A model generated the notes under the pieces. It was given only the letters and a program-made list of their open reading frames with translations. It was not told the origin of the DNA and made no database searches. Of a DNA stretch of 64,000 nucleotides, positions 45,484-53,675 are shown piece by piece; position 1 is the first letter of the stretch; each line of letters opens with the position of its first letter. Source of the stretch: Salegentibacter tibetensis (GTDB taxonomy: Bacteria > Bacteroidota > Bacteroidia > Flavobacteriales > Flavobacteriaceae); contig NZ_JAIQZA010000012.1 in NCBI RefSeq assembly GCF_020164485.1, forward strand, positions 39,133-103,132. Reading direction: 5' to 3'. Both the position numbers and the translations under genes were made by a program.

Positions 45484-46532
45484 GTGTAAAGATTACAGGC
45501 GTAGAAAAAGAATTGCCGGAGTATACCAGAGAAACCAAGGATATTCTTCCGTGGGTTGAAAGCTGGCTAAAGGATCAGGACGATCGCTATCGAAGAAAAG
45601 TATTAAAGATCTTTGAAGGTGCAGATGTAGACAGACGCTATTCCATTATGAGTCCCGAAGATGTTTTTACAGCGACTTCCTTTGAAGATAAGAACGATAT
45701 TTATGTAAGAGAAATTAAGAAACTCGGTAAAAATGTACTTCAAAAAGCTTTACAGAACAATTCCTGGGATGCAAATTCAGTAGATTTTATAATCACTGTA
45801 AGTTGCACCGGGATTATGATTCCTTCCTTAGATGCTTATCTGATCAATGAACTGGAAATGCGGCAGGATATTACCCGATTACCTGTTACCGAGATGGGCT
45901 GCGCGGCGGGAATTTCAGGAATAATCTATGCAGCAAACTTTCTCAAAGCAAACCCCGGAAAACGTGCCGCAGTTATTGCGGTTGAGAGTCCTACGGCCAC
46001 ATTTCAGCTAAGTGACTTTTCGATGGCTAATATGGTGAGTGCGGCTATTTTTGGTGATGGCGCCGCTTGCGTCTTGCTTTCTTCAGAAAAAAACGCAGCA
46101 GGCCCTAAAATCCTGGGAGAAGAAATGTATCATTTTTATGAAGCCACACAATTAATGGGTTTCGATCTCACCAACCACGGGCTCAAAATGATCCTGGATG
46201 AAAGCGTACCGCAAACCATCGCATCGCATTTTCCTGAAATTGTGCATCCGTTTTTGCAAAAATTCAATTCTAATATAGAAAAGCTAGATCACCTGATTTT
46301 TCATCCTGGCGGAAAGAAAATTGTTCAAACAGTTGAAGATCTTTTTGGTAACTTAGGGAAGAATATAGATGTAACACGGGAAGTGCTTAGGCAATATGGG
46401 AATATGAGCAGTGCAACAGTGTTATATGTGTTAGAGGAATTTATGAAAAAACAGCCAGAACCCGGCGAACAGGGCTTAATGCTAAGTTTTGGACCCGGAT
46501 TTTCGGCACAAAGAATTTTACTGGAATGGTAG
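45480..46532 (+). CDS. Type III polyketide synthase (chalcone/stilbene-synthase-like)
   Basis: The start at 45480 overlaps the methyltransferase stop (ATGA) and gives MSVKITGVEKELPEYTRET; the longer frame is rejected. The 350 residues keep the catalytic triad Cys141 (MGCAAGISG), His275 (FHPGGKKI) and Asn308 (YGNMSSATVLYVLEE). The final FGPGFSAQRILLEW is the family C-terminus with the GPG loop. Such enzymes extend an acyl starter with malonyl-CoA and cyclise to resorcinols, pyrones or phloroglucinols. The neighbouring acyl-ACP genes suggest a private fatty starter. Confidence 0.95.
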   Translation: MSVKITGVEKELPEYTRETKDILPWVESWLKDQDDRYRRKVLKIFEGADVDRRYSIMSPEDVFTATSFEDKNDIYVREIKKLGKNVLQKALQNNSWDANSVDFIITVSCTGIMIPSLDAYLINELEMRQDITRLPVTEMGCAAGISGIIYAANFLKANPGKRAAVIAVESPTATFQLSDFSMANMVSAAIFGDGAACVLLSSEKNAAGPKILGEEMYHFYEATQLMGFDLTNHGLKMILDESVPQTIASHFPEIVHPFLQKFNSNIEKLDHLIFHPGGKKIVQTVEDLFGNLGKNIDVTREVLRQYGNMSSATVLYVLEEFMKKQPEPGEQGLMLSFGPGFSAQRILLEW

Positions 46533-47320
46533 CAGAATTTAAAGATCGTAATTACTGGGCAATTATTTTAGGCGGAAGTACCGGATTGGGCTTTGCCACC
46601 GCCAGGAAGCTGGCACATCATGGGATGAATATTATTATAATTCATCGTGACCGGCGAGCTGATATTGCAGAAATTGAAGAAGCTTTTGAAGATATCAGAG
46701 AGCATGACGTTATGTTTGAAAGCTTTAATGTAGACGCTACCAATGTTGAAAAACGTACAAATCTTATTGAGGAAATTTCCAAAATTTTAGGGAAGGACGG
46801 TAAAATAAGGACCCTGGTACATAGCATTGCTAAAGGGAACTTAAAACCAATGACAGGTGAGGAACCCACTTTGGATAATGTAGATTTTCAAATCACCATA
46901 GATGCAATGGCCATTAGCCTTTACGATTGGACAAAAGCTATTTTTAAAGCTAAACTCTTTGCCAAAGATGCCCGAATTATTTCGTTTACCAGCGAAGGTA
47001 ACAAAAAAGCCTGGGCCAATTATGCGGCGGTTTCAGCAGCAAAAGTTGCACTGGAAGCCATTACCCGAAGCATCGCCCTGGAATTTGCGCCGCAAGGCAT
47101 TCGGGCGAACTGTATCCAGGCCGGAGTTACGGTTACACGTTCTTTTCAAATGATTCCCGGCAACGAAACCTTGCGTGTGCACGCGCTAAAACATAATCCG
47201 TTTAAAAGGCTTACGGTTCCTAACGATGTGGCTAATGTGGTTTATTTATTAAGCAAAGACGAAGCCAGCTGGATTACCGGAACAATTATTCCGGTAAATG
47301 GTGGGGAACATTTAAAATAA
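46526..47320 (+). CDS. SDR-type enoyl-ACP reductase (FabL-like)
   Basis: 264 residues, overlapping the PKS gene by 7 bases. The NAD(P) motif GGSTGLG is at about 14-20. The catalytic pair is Tyr166 and Lys173 (YAAVSAAK), that is Y-x6-K as in FabI/FabL enoyl reductases, not the Y-x3-K of FabG ketoreductases. LVHSIAKGNL in the middle is also FabI/FabL-like, and the tail ITGTIIPVNGGEHL closes the fold. It should reduce the enoyl-ACP formed by the FabZ-like enzyme encoded next. Confidence 0.85.
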   Translation: MVAEFKDRNYWAIILGGSTGLGFATARKLAHHGMNIIIIHRDRRADIAEIEEAFEDIREHDVMFESFNVDATNVEKRTNLIEEISKILGKDGKIRTLVHSIAKGNLKPMTGEEPTLDNVDFQITIDAMAISLYDWTKAIFKAKLFAKDARIISFTSEGNKKAWANYAAVSAAKVALEAITRSIALEFAPQGIRANCIQAGVTVTRSFQMIPGNETLRVHALKHNPFKRLTVPNDVANVVYLLSKDEASWITGTIIPVNGGEHLK

Positions 47321-47327
47321 GTAGCCC

Positions 47328-47774
47328 TTGGATTATAAAAACATACTTGAAAAACTGCCTTATTCATCCCCATTTTTATTTGTGGATGAGTTGCTGAAAG
47401 TCAACGAAAAATCTGCCGAAGGAATTTATAACTTTCCTGTGGATTCTTTTTTTTATAAGGGGCATTTTAAAAACAATCCGGTAACCCCCGGAGTAATTTT
47501 AACCGAATGTATGGCACAAATAGGTGTGGTATGCCTTGGGATTTTTCTGCTTCAGAACGAGAAGAACGACTTAAATGATATAAAACTTGCGTTGAGTTCT
47601 TCGGAAGTAGAATTTTACCTTCCGGTTTATCCCGGTGAAACGGTGAAAGTAATTTCTGAAAAATTATTCTACCGCTTTAATAAATTAAAATGTGAAGTGC
47701 GAATGTATGATAAGGAAGAAAAACTGATTTGCCGCGGAAAGATCGCTGGAATGATAAAAAATGAATCAGAATAG
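47328..47774 (+). CDS. FabZ-like 3-hydroxyacyl-ACP dehydratase
   Basis: 148 residues with a TTG start (MDYKNILEKLPYSSPFLFVDE), 7 bases after the reductase gene. Hot-dog fold with the catalytic dyad His46 (YKGHFKNNPVTPGVILTE) and Glu60 (TECMAQIG), 14 residues apart as in FabZ. It dehydrates 3-hydroxyacyl-ACP; the dedicated place in the PKS block suggests a role in building the starter acyl chain. The ketosynthase gene follows after 11 bases. Confidence 0.9.
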   Translation: MDYKNILEKLPYSSPFLFVDELLKVNEKSAEGIYNFPVDSFFYKGHFKNNPVTPGVILTECMAQIGVVCLGIFLLQNEKNDLNDIKLALSSSEVEFYLPVYPGETVKVISEKLFYRFNKLKCEVRMYDKEEKLICRGKIAGMIKNESE

Positions 47775-47785
47775 AAAGTTTTGGA

Positions 47786-49054
47786 ATGAAAAAACGAGTG
47801 GTAATTACAGGAATGGGAGTTGTTGCACCAAATGCGGTAGGTCTTGATGATTTTGAAGATGCACTTCGAAAAGGAACCAGCGGGATTAGGTTTGAGGAAG
47901 AACTTCAGCGTTTAAAATTCAGTTGCCAGATTGCCGGAAAACCTCAAATTTCAGAAGAAAAAATTGCTGAATATTTTACCCCGCTGCAACTGCGCGGACT
48001 TAATTCAAGCGGTATTATTTACGGGGTAATTGCCGGTACCGATGCCTGGAAGGATGCAAAACTTAAAATTGAAGAAAACGAAGCGCCAGACTGGAACAGC
48101 GGGATTGTTTTTGGCACCGGGATTTTAGGCGTAGATAAATTCAGGGAAGGCATTTACCTTATAGATGCGGGAAAAACCCGAAGGTTGGGAAGTACCACCG
48201 TGATGCAAACCATGGCCAGCGGCATTAGTGCTTATCTGGGCGGAAAATTGGGTTGCGGGAATCAGGTGACTACAAATTCCTCGGCCTGTACCACGGGTAC
48301 TGAAGCTTTATTGATGGGTTTTGAAAGAATTATAGCTGGAAAAGCAAAACGAATGTTAGTTGGCAGTTGTAGCGATCACGGGCCGTATGTTTGGGGTCCT
48401 TTTGATGCGATGCGAATTTTACCGGCAAAATATAACGAAAACCCATCTGAAGCTTCACGGCCAATGAGTGCATCTGCAGCCGGTTTTGTTCCCGGAAGTG
48501 GGGCAGGAGCTTTGGTGCTGGAAGACTATGAATCTGCGAAAGCAAGGGGCGCGAAGATTTACGCCGAAGTTTTGGGCGGAGTTGTAAATAGTGGTGGCCA
48601 GCGGGGTGGTGGCAGTATGACGGCCGCCAATAGCGAAGCCGTTGTTAAATGTATTGAAGAAGCTGTTCATTTTTCTGGAATTTCAGCAGACGAAATAGAT
48701 GCGATTAACGGGCACCTTACGGCTACCACCAGAGATGGCCTGGAAATTGAAAACTGGAAAAAAGCCCTGAAACGGGAAGATTTTCCATATATAAATTCTT
48801 TAAAAGGAATGACAGGGCATTGCCTGGCTGCTTCAGGGAGTATAGAATGCGTAGCGAGTGTGCTTCAGATGGATAAAAATTTTATATTCGGAAATGTAAA
48901 CTGCGAAGATCTGAATCCGGAAATTTCAGATTTGATTTCCGAAGAAAAAGTTCCGAGAGAAACTTTGAAAAAACCGGTAAAGATCCTGGCAAAATCCAGC
49001 TTTGGGTTCGGGGATGTAAATGCCGTGGTTATTTTTAAAAAAGTGATGGAGTAA
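47786..49054 (+). CDS. Beta-ketoacyl-ACP synthase (FabF-like, variant His loop)
   Basis: 422 residues of the thiolase fold. The active-site Cys168 lies in TTNSSACTTGTEAL. His310 is in a NGHLTATTRDG loop where most FabF proteins have the AHGTGT/AHGTST motif. His345 lies in MTGHCLAASGSIE. All three catalytic residues are therefore present, but the first His loop is unusual. The protein ends ILAKSSFGFGDVNAVVIFKK, the standard C-terminal loop. It should elongate acyl chains on the small carrier protein encoded next. Confidence 0.92.
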   Translation: MKKRVVITGMGVVAPNAVGLDDFEDALRKGTSGIRFEEELQRLKFSCQIAGKPQISEEKIAEYFTPLQLRGLNSSGIIYGVIAGTDAWKDAKLKIEENEAPDWNSGIVFGTGILGVDKFREGIYLIDAGKTRRLGSTTVMQTMASGISAYLGGKLGCGNQVTTNSSACTTGTEALLMGFERIIAGKAKRMLVGSCSDHGPYVWGPFDAMRILPAKYNENPSEASRPMSASAAGFVPGSGAGALVLEDYESAKARGAKIYAEVLGGVVNSGGQRGGGSMTAANSEAVVKCIEEAVHFSGISADEIDAINGHLTATTRDGLEIENWKKALKREDFPYINSLKGMTGHCLAASGSIECVASVLQMDKNFIFGNVNCEDLNPEISDLISEEKVPRETLKKPVKILAKSSFGFGDVNAVVIFKKVME

Positions 49055-49181
49055 TCCAGTGATGAAGTAAAGATGTAACAAGGTGAGTGGTGTAAGTAGA
49101 AAACAACATAACTCCGTTACATCATCACAGCGTCACAGAAACTATTGTTTTCAAAAAAAGATAAGCTTAATTTCAAACAAA

Positions 49182-49436
49182 ATGAAAGAAAAAGATATAC
49201 TGGACGCAATCAAAAAGATAGTAACCCCTTATACACAGCGCAAAGAGGGCCTGGAAAATTTCAGTAAAGAAACCGATTTTATTAAAGATCTGGAAGTGAA
49301 TTCGGCTAACCTGGTAGATGTGATTTTGGATGTGGAAGACAAGTTTGATATTGAAATAGACAACGATTCTATGGAGGGAATGTTAACCGTTGGCGATGCG
49401 AAAAATATTATTGAGCGTAAACTGGCTTCAGCGTGA
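49182..49436 (+). CDS. Acyl carrier protein
   Basis: ATG at 49182 gives a normal 84-residue carrier protein, MKEKDILDAIKKIVTPYTQR; a frame from 49083 adds an implausible leader. The phosphopantetheine attachment site is Ser41 in LEVNSANLVDVILDVED, where the usual DSL is replaced by NSA. Acidic helices II and III follow (DNDSMEGMLTVGDAKNII). The end overlaps the PPTase gene (GTGA), so carrier protein and activator are made together. A 127-base gap from the ketosynthase gene to this start holds no other gene. Confidence 0.88.
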   Translation: MKEKDILDAIKKIVTPYTQRKEGLENFSKETDFIKDLEVNSANLVDVILDVEDKFDIEIDNDSMEGMLTVGDAKNIIERKLASA

Positions 49437-49996
49437 TTGGCAACGATATCATAGACTTAAACCTCGCCTTTAAACAAAGTAACTGGCAAAGACGCGGATT
49501 TCTTCAGAAGATTTTTACTACTGATGAACAGGATTTTATTTTAAATGCTGAAAACCCGGAATTGAATGTTTGGTTATTATGGAGCATGAAGGAGTCTGTT
49601 TATAAAGCAGTTCAGCGAAAATACCACCTGGAACCTTTTAATAATCCGAAGCGATTTGTTTGCAAGCAGGTAGAAATTAATTCGGGAAAAGCGAGGGGAG
49701 TGGTGTGTTTTGAGGAAGATGCTTGTGAAATAAATTCGATACTATTTTCAGATGTGATACATACCTGCACGGCAAATACCGAGTTCTCTTTTATTTCAGA
49801 AAATAAAAATTCCAGAATCAGGCTTTTGCAGAAAATTTCTGACCAAAAGAATATCCCATTAGAATCCCTTAACATTAGTAAAAATAAGCAGGGAGTCCCA
49901 TTTTTAACCTATCGTGGTGATAATCTGCAAATTCCGTTTAGCCTTTCCCATCACGGAGATTATTCTGCTTTTGCGCTCTCGTTAAATCTGTCCTAA
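49433..49996 (+). CDS. 4'-phosphopantetheinyl transferase
   Basis: 187 residues with GTG start. It shows MIGNDIIDL at the N-terminus (metal-binding Asp motif) and WSMKESVYKAVQRK (about 45-58), the W..KES..K motif of AcpS/Sfp-type enzymes. FSLSHHGDYSAFAL lies at the C-terminus. It attaches phosphopantetheine from CoA to Ser41 of the carrier protein encoded just upstream. Its location as last gene in the block supports a dedicated, self-contained acyl-ACP pathway. Confidence 0.9.
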   Translation: MIGNDIIDLNLAFKQSNWQRRGFLQKIFTTDEQDFILNAENPELNVWLLWSMKESVYKAVQRKYHLEPFNNPKRFVCKQVEINSGKARGVVCFEEDACEINSILFSDVIHTCTANTEFSFISENKNSRIRLLQKISDQKNIPLESLNISKNKQGVPFLTYRGDNLQIPFSLSHHGDYSAFALSLNLS

Positions 49997-50070
49997 AACC
50001 AGTTTTCGCCATTGTGAAAGCCTCGTCTTATTTGTATCTTGAAACAACTAATTATAAAATGATTTTGATT

Positions 50071-50787
50071 ATGAAGACTGTTGATAAGATGGAAGTGCTA
50101 CACAGCCAGAGTGCCGAGTTCGTTGAAAAAGGTGAAACTGGTAAATTTTTAAAGTTAATTCCCGATACTTTTGTTATTAAAGGTGAAGAAAAAGATGGCA
50201 TTTTTAAACAGGGGTACGCCATAAGACATATAAACAGGCAGGATATTATACTTATAGATGTGGTAGAAAAATCTACCAAAGATGCCGTAAAAAAACTCGT
50301 TACCGACGGTTATAAAATAAAAGGGATTTTAATTACCTGCGATGCTATTTTAAAGGATGCTTACGCAGATCTTAAAACCCTTTCTGAAGATGCCGGTGGC
50401 GCCCCAGTTTTTGCACATCCACGCCACAATTTTAAAGACAGTTTTAAAACGAAAGACATTACCGAACGAAAAGGTGTCCTTAAAGATTTCGGTTTAAAAG
50501 TATTTGACCTTCCCGGAAATGGTGGAGCTTCAGTAGTTATTTACTCTGAAATTAATGATGGGATATTGTTCCCGGGTGAAGATGCAGAAGGCTCTCCTTA
50601 TGATTCAGATTTAAATACCTTTAAAAGACCAAAAATGGATAAATCTAACGATGATTTTGGTTTAGCAGGTAGCTGGAGCGCTTTTGAGGAAGAATTTGCT
50701 TATTTATTTCCAAGAATAGGAAAACCAGGCTTTAATATTGAAGAAGGCCAGCAAACCGATATTTTAAATGCACTGAGTAAAAGTTAA
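50071..50787 (+). CDS. Metallo-beta-lactamase-fold-like protein without the metal motif
   Basis: Start uncertain: 50071 (MKTVDKMEVLHSQSAEF) is preferred, 50059 or 50089 possible. The 238-residue chain follows the MBL fold by eye: IILIDVVEKSTKDAVKK as beta-alpha start, GYKIKGILITC where T/S-HxHxDH should come, APVFAHPRH, VFDLPGNGGASVVI and GILFPGEDAEG. The HxHxDH cluster is replaced by CDAILKDAYADL, so zinc-dependent hydrolase activity looks lost. The gene lies 75 bases after the PPTase gene and could be part of the same transcript. Function unknown. Confidence 0.65.
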   Translation: MKTVDKMEVLHSQSAEFVEKGETGKFLKLIPDTFVIKGEEKDGIFKQGYAIRHINRQDIILIDVVEKSTKDAVKKLVTDGYKIKGILITCDAILKDAYADLKTLSEDAGGAPVFAHPRHNFKDSFKTKDITERKGVLKDFGLKVFDLPGNGGASVVIYSEINDGILFPGEDAEGSPYDSDLNTFKRPKMDKSNDDFGLAGSWSAFEEEFAYLFPRIGKPGFNIEEGQQTDILNALSKS

Positions 50788-50806
50788 AAGTATAATCAAG
50801 GACCCT

Positions 50807-50870
50807 GGGGCAAGCCCGCCTGAATGATTCGGGCAGGCCTCGGGGAATTAAACCCTCAAGGAGGGATTAA
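50807..50870 (+). repeat. Dispersed GC-rich repeat, copy 1
   Basis: The core GCCTGAATGATTCGGGCAGG (50818-50837) is followed by AATTAAACCCTCAAGGAGGGATTAA. It matches copies at 59550-59606 (same orientation) and, inverted, at 61303-61337. CCCG/CGGG and CCCTC/GAGGG can pair as short stems. Confidence 0.7.
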
Positions 50871-50958
50871 GCTGTTTCAAAAATAACCGGTTTGCATACT
50901 TCACAACTTAGGTTCAGAATATTGCAAAAGTTATTTTTCAAACGGCTTTTTAGAAAGC

Positions 50959-51006
50959 AGCCATAAATAGGGAAGGAGCACCTTCTGTATTTATGGCTTT
51001 TTTTTA
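50959..51006 (+). terminator. Strong Rho-independent terminator
   Basis: AGCCATAAATA (50959-50969) pairs with TATTTATGGCT (50988-50998), with an inner GAAGG/CCTTC stem and an AGCA loop, followed by T8. It lies about 135 bases before acn and would end transcription from the polyketide/MBL side, or act as an attenuator. Confidence 0.8.
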
Positions 51007-51046
51007 TACTGAAAACTGGCGAACACACTTGATTGATAGGAGATGC

Positions 51047-51081
51047 CGTTTAACAATTAAGATATAAGATATTGTTAAACG
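51047..51081. promoter_or_regulatory. 11-bp inverted repeat upstream of aconitase gene
   Basis: CGTTTAACAAT (51047-51057) and ATTGTTAAACG (51071-51081) are perfect inverted copies around a 13-base centre, 53 bases before the acn start. It could be a regulator-binding operator or an mRNA hairpin. No T run follows, so it is not a terminator. Confidence 0.5.
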
Positions 51082-51133
51082 CACCCCTCATTCCTATAAA
51101 ATGTAATAATTTAAAGCTTAAAAGTAACCAACT

Positions 51134-53155
51134 ATGTCAAAATTAAACGTAACTCAAAAATTAATCAAAGAACATTTGCTCAAGGGAGAAATGATTCCCG
51201 GAAAGGAAATAGGAATAAAGATAGATCAGGCTTTACTTCAGGATGCAACAGGAACATTGGTGCAGTTGGAGCTGGAAGCCATGGGATTGGAAAAAGCTCA
51301 AACAGAAGTAGCTGTACAGTATGTAGATCACAACCTTTTGCAAACCGATTTTAAAAATGCCGATGACCATTTATTTTTACTTTCAGCAGCACAAAAATTC
51401 GGACTTTGGTACAGTAGACCTGGGAATGGTGTTAGCCACCCTGTACATATGGAACGTTTCGGGAAACCGGGGAAAACAATGGTTGGATCTGATAGTCACA
51501 CCCCGGCTGCAGGTTCTTTAGGAATGTTGGCCATTGGTACCGGCGGACTCGATGTTGCGGCAGCAATTGCCGGGCAACCATATTTCGTGAAAATGCCGGA
51601 AGTTTGGGGAGTGAAACTTACCGGAAATTTACCTGATTGGGTAAGTGCTAAAGATGTGATCCTGGAAATGCTACGCCGCCATGATGTGAAAGGCGGAGTA
51701 GGGAAAGTAATAGAATATTATGGGGATGGCCTTAAGAATTTAAGTGCTATGGATCGCCACGTAATTGCAAATATGGGCGCCGAACTTGGTGCCACCACCA
51801 CCGTTTTCCCAAGTGATGGGGAAACAAAACGCTTCCTTAAATCTCAGGAAAGAGAACAAGACTGGAGAGAATTATTAGCCGATGAAGGCTGTGAATACGA
51901 TCTTCACGAAGAAATAATTCTGGATGAACTTGTTCCGCTAATCGCGCTGCCGACAAGTCCCGGCAATGTAGTACCGGTGAGCGAAGTTGCAGGAAAACCA
52001 ATTAGCCAGGTGGTAATTGGTTCTTCGGCAAATCCCGGTTTACGTGATTTCTGGGTAGCGGGAGCTATTGTTGCGGATAAATCGGTGAGTAGTGATGTTT
52101 CCTTTGATATAAATCCAACTTCGAGACAGATTATCCAGAATATGATAGATAACCGGACTTTTGCTAATTTAATCAAGGCAGGGGCACGTTTTCACCAATC
52201 CGGTTGTATGGGTTGTATAGGTATGGGACAGGCACCGGCATCAGGCACTATTAGTTTACGTACTATGCCCAGAAACTTCCCCGATCGTTCCGGAACAAAA
52301 GATGACCAGGTGCATTTATGTAGTCCTGAAACAGCTGCGGCTTCAGCTTTAACCGGGAAGATCACCGATCCTAGGGATTTGGAGAAATTATATGATATGA
52401 AATATCCTAAGTTCGAATATCCGGAATTTCAGATCATAAATGAAGATATGCTGGTAGCTCCGCCGGAAGACGGCTCTAAAGTAGAACTTCAAAAAGGACC
52501 GAATATTAAATCCCTTCCATATATTGAACCCATGCAAGATCACTACAGCGTTCCGGTAATGCTGAAGATGGGAGATAATGTTTCTACCGATGAGATCCTG
52601 AAAGCAGGAGCAGAGGTGCTACCATTTAGAAGTAACCTTCCTGAAATTAGTAAATATTCTTATACGGTTATTGACGAAACCTTTTATGATCGTGCGATGA
52701 AAGCCAAAGGAGAACACGGCGGCCATATCGTAGTTGCAAAAGATAACTATGCCCAGGGCTCTAGTAGGGAACACGCGGCAATTGCGCCCAAATACTTAGG
52801 CCAGGTTGCGGTGATCGCTAATAGTTATGCCCGAATTGCCTGGCAGAACCTTGTGAATTTTGGAATTCTTCCGCTGGAATTTATAGATATTGCAGACTAT
52901 GAGAAAATAGAGCAGGACGATCAGGTGATTTTTAAAAATCTTCGTGAGGACATTAAGAGCCGAAATAATATCCAGGTAATTGTAAGAAAAGCCAATGGTG
53001 ATAAATTAAAATTTGAAACCAAACACAGTATGAGTGACAGGCAAATTAATATTCTACTGAAAGGTGGTATTATTAATGAATTTAAAGAACGTATCGAAGC
53101 CAATGAACTCGGCGAAGACCAGGCCAAAGATGCTGAGGAAGCCGATAGAAGGTAA
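51134..53155 (+). CDS. Aconitate hydratase, Aquifex type
   Basis: Interconverts citrate and isocitrate in the TCA cycle. The 673 residues resemble the shorter single-chain aconitase group rather than AcnA (about 890) or AcnB. Features are VGSDSHTPAAGSLGMLAIGTGG (about 117-138), SGCMGCIG with Cys358 and Cys361 as cluster ligands, PRNFPDRSGTKDDQ and the swivel domain with GDNVSTDEILKAG and YAQGSSREHAA. The position of the third ligand cysteine (GSCTN in AcnA) reads GSSANPG (about residues 296-302), so one expected ligand is not where it usually is. The leader holds a terminator and an inverted repeat. Confidence 0.9.
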   Translation: MSKLNVTQKLIKEHLLKGEMIPGKEIGIKIDQALLQDATGTLVQLELEAMGLEKAQTEVAVQYVDHNLLQTDFKNADDHLFLLSAAQKFGLWYSRPGNGVSHPVHMERFGKPGKTMVGSDSHTPAAGSLGMLAIGTGGLDVAAAIAGQPYFVKMPEVWGVKLTGNLPDWVSAKDVILEMLRRHDVKGGVGKVIEYYGDGLKNLSAMDRHVIANMGAELGATTTVFPSDGETKRFLKSQEREQDWRELLADEGCEYDLHEEIILDELVPLIALPTSPGNVVPVSEVAGKPISQVVIGSSANPGLRDFWVAGAIVADKSVSSDVSFDINPTSRQIIQNMIDNRTFANLIKAGARFHQSGCMGCIGMGQAPASGTISLRTMPRNFPDRSGTKDDQVHLCSPETAAASALTGKITDPRDLEKLYDMKYPKFEYPEFQIINEDMLVAPPEDGSKVELQKGPNIKSLPYIEPMQDHYSVPVMLKMGDNVSTDEILKAGAEVLPFRSNLPEISKYSYTVIDETFYDRAMKAKGEHGGHIVVAKDNYAQGSSREHAAIAPKYLGQVAVIANSYARIAWQNLVNFGILPLEFIDIADYEKIEQDDQVIFKNLREDIKSRNNIQVIVRKANGDKLKFETKHSMSDRQINILLKGGIINEFKERIEANELGEDQAKDAEEADRR

Positions 53156-53675
53156 ATTCTGAAATTAGCCAGGTTCGGGATAGTTTCAGAATTTATCCCG
53201 AATTTACTTCGGGATTCTAACTTGCATGAACAGGCAGGTTACCATTGACGTATTTTTAAAACCCTGATATTTAGGTTTGTTTTTTTATAATTCAAAAAGC
53301 AACTTACCTGGTTTGGAAGTTTCCTTTTTCATTTTTTGCTCGCCCAAAAAACGAAATAAAACCCGCCTGAACGGACGGGCAGGAAGTGCGCCCTATGTGG
53401 AGGTGTTTTTTTGGCAACTGCCTTCCTCTCCCTTTTGGTCGTCGGAGGCAGAAAAAATCGCAAATCAGCAGCTAAATTTTTTCCAGGGCTTCAAAAATTA
53501 TTAACGCTGCTGATTTGCTACACTCACACACGGAGTTTAAAACTCGCTATGCTCGAAACGTCATTTTCCTACGCTAGATAAAATTTTTTATCACGGGTCT
53601 CAGAATGACGAATTTAAAAAGCCCTGATGCTACTCACGTCAGGGCTTTTTTATGCATTAAACTGAGAAATAATTC
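53156..53675. other. Gene-free stretch with repeat fragments
   Basis: 520 bases without a supported gene. A fragment CCCGCCTGAACGGACGGGC (53362-53380) resembles the dispersed GC-rich repeat. GTCATT at 53561 and AATGAC at 53606 resemble the arms of a palindromic GTCATTCTGA-type repeat. A strong bidirectional terminator closes the region. The frame at 53277-53504 covers a repeat and is not a credible gene. Confidence 0.55.
53617..53652. terminator. Bidirectional terminator between acn and hpf
   Basis: AAAAAGCCCTGA (53617-53628) and TCAGGGCTTTTTT (53640-53652) form a perfect GC-rich stem with A and T runs on the two sides, serving acn on the plus strand and hpf on the minus strand. Confidence 0.85.

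Larger units (their letters stand above)
50788..51133. other. Gene-free leader of acn: repeat, terminator, palindrome
   Basis: This 346-base gap contains a dispersed GC-rich repeat copy (50807-50870), a strong terminator (50959-51006) and an 11-bp inverted repeat (51047-51081). I see no supported coding frame. Confidence 0.6.

Noticed and set aside
49083..49181. N-terminal extension of the carrier protein
   Set aside because: Normal carrier proteins begin close to the helix at MKEKDIL; the extra leader lacks fold features.
43640..49996. Flexirubin/dialkylresorcinol (dar) cluster
   Set aside because: There is no DarA/DarB pair, no aryl polyene synthases, and the aromatic ring is made here by a type III PKS.
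53277..53504. 75-codon frame between aconitase and hpf
   Set aside because: It runs across a GC-rich repeat fragment, has no family match by eye and lies before a terminator.
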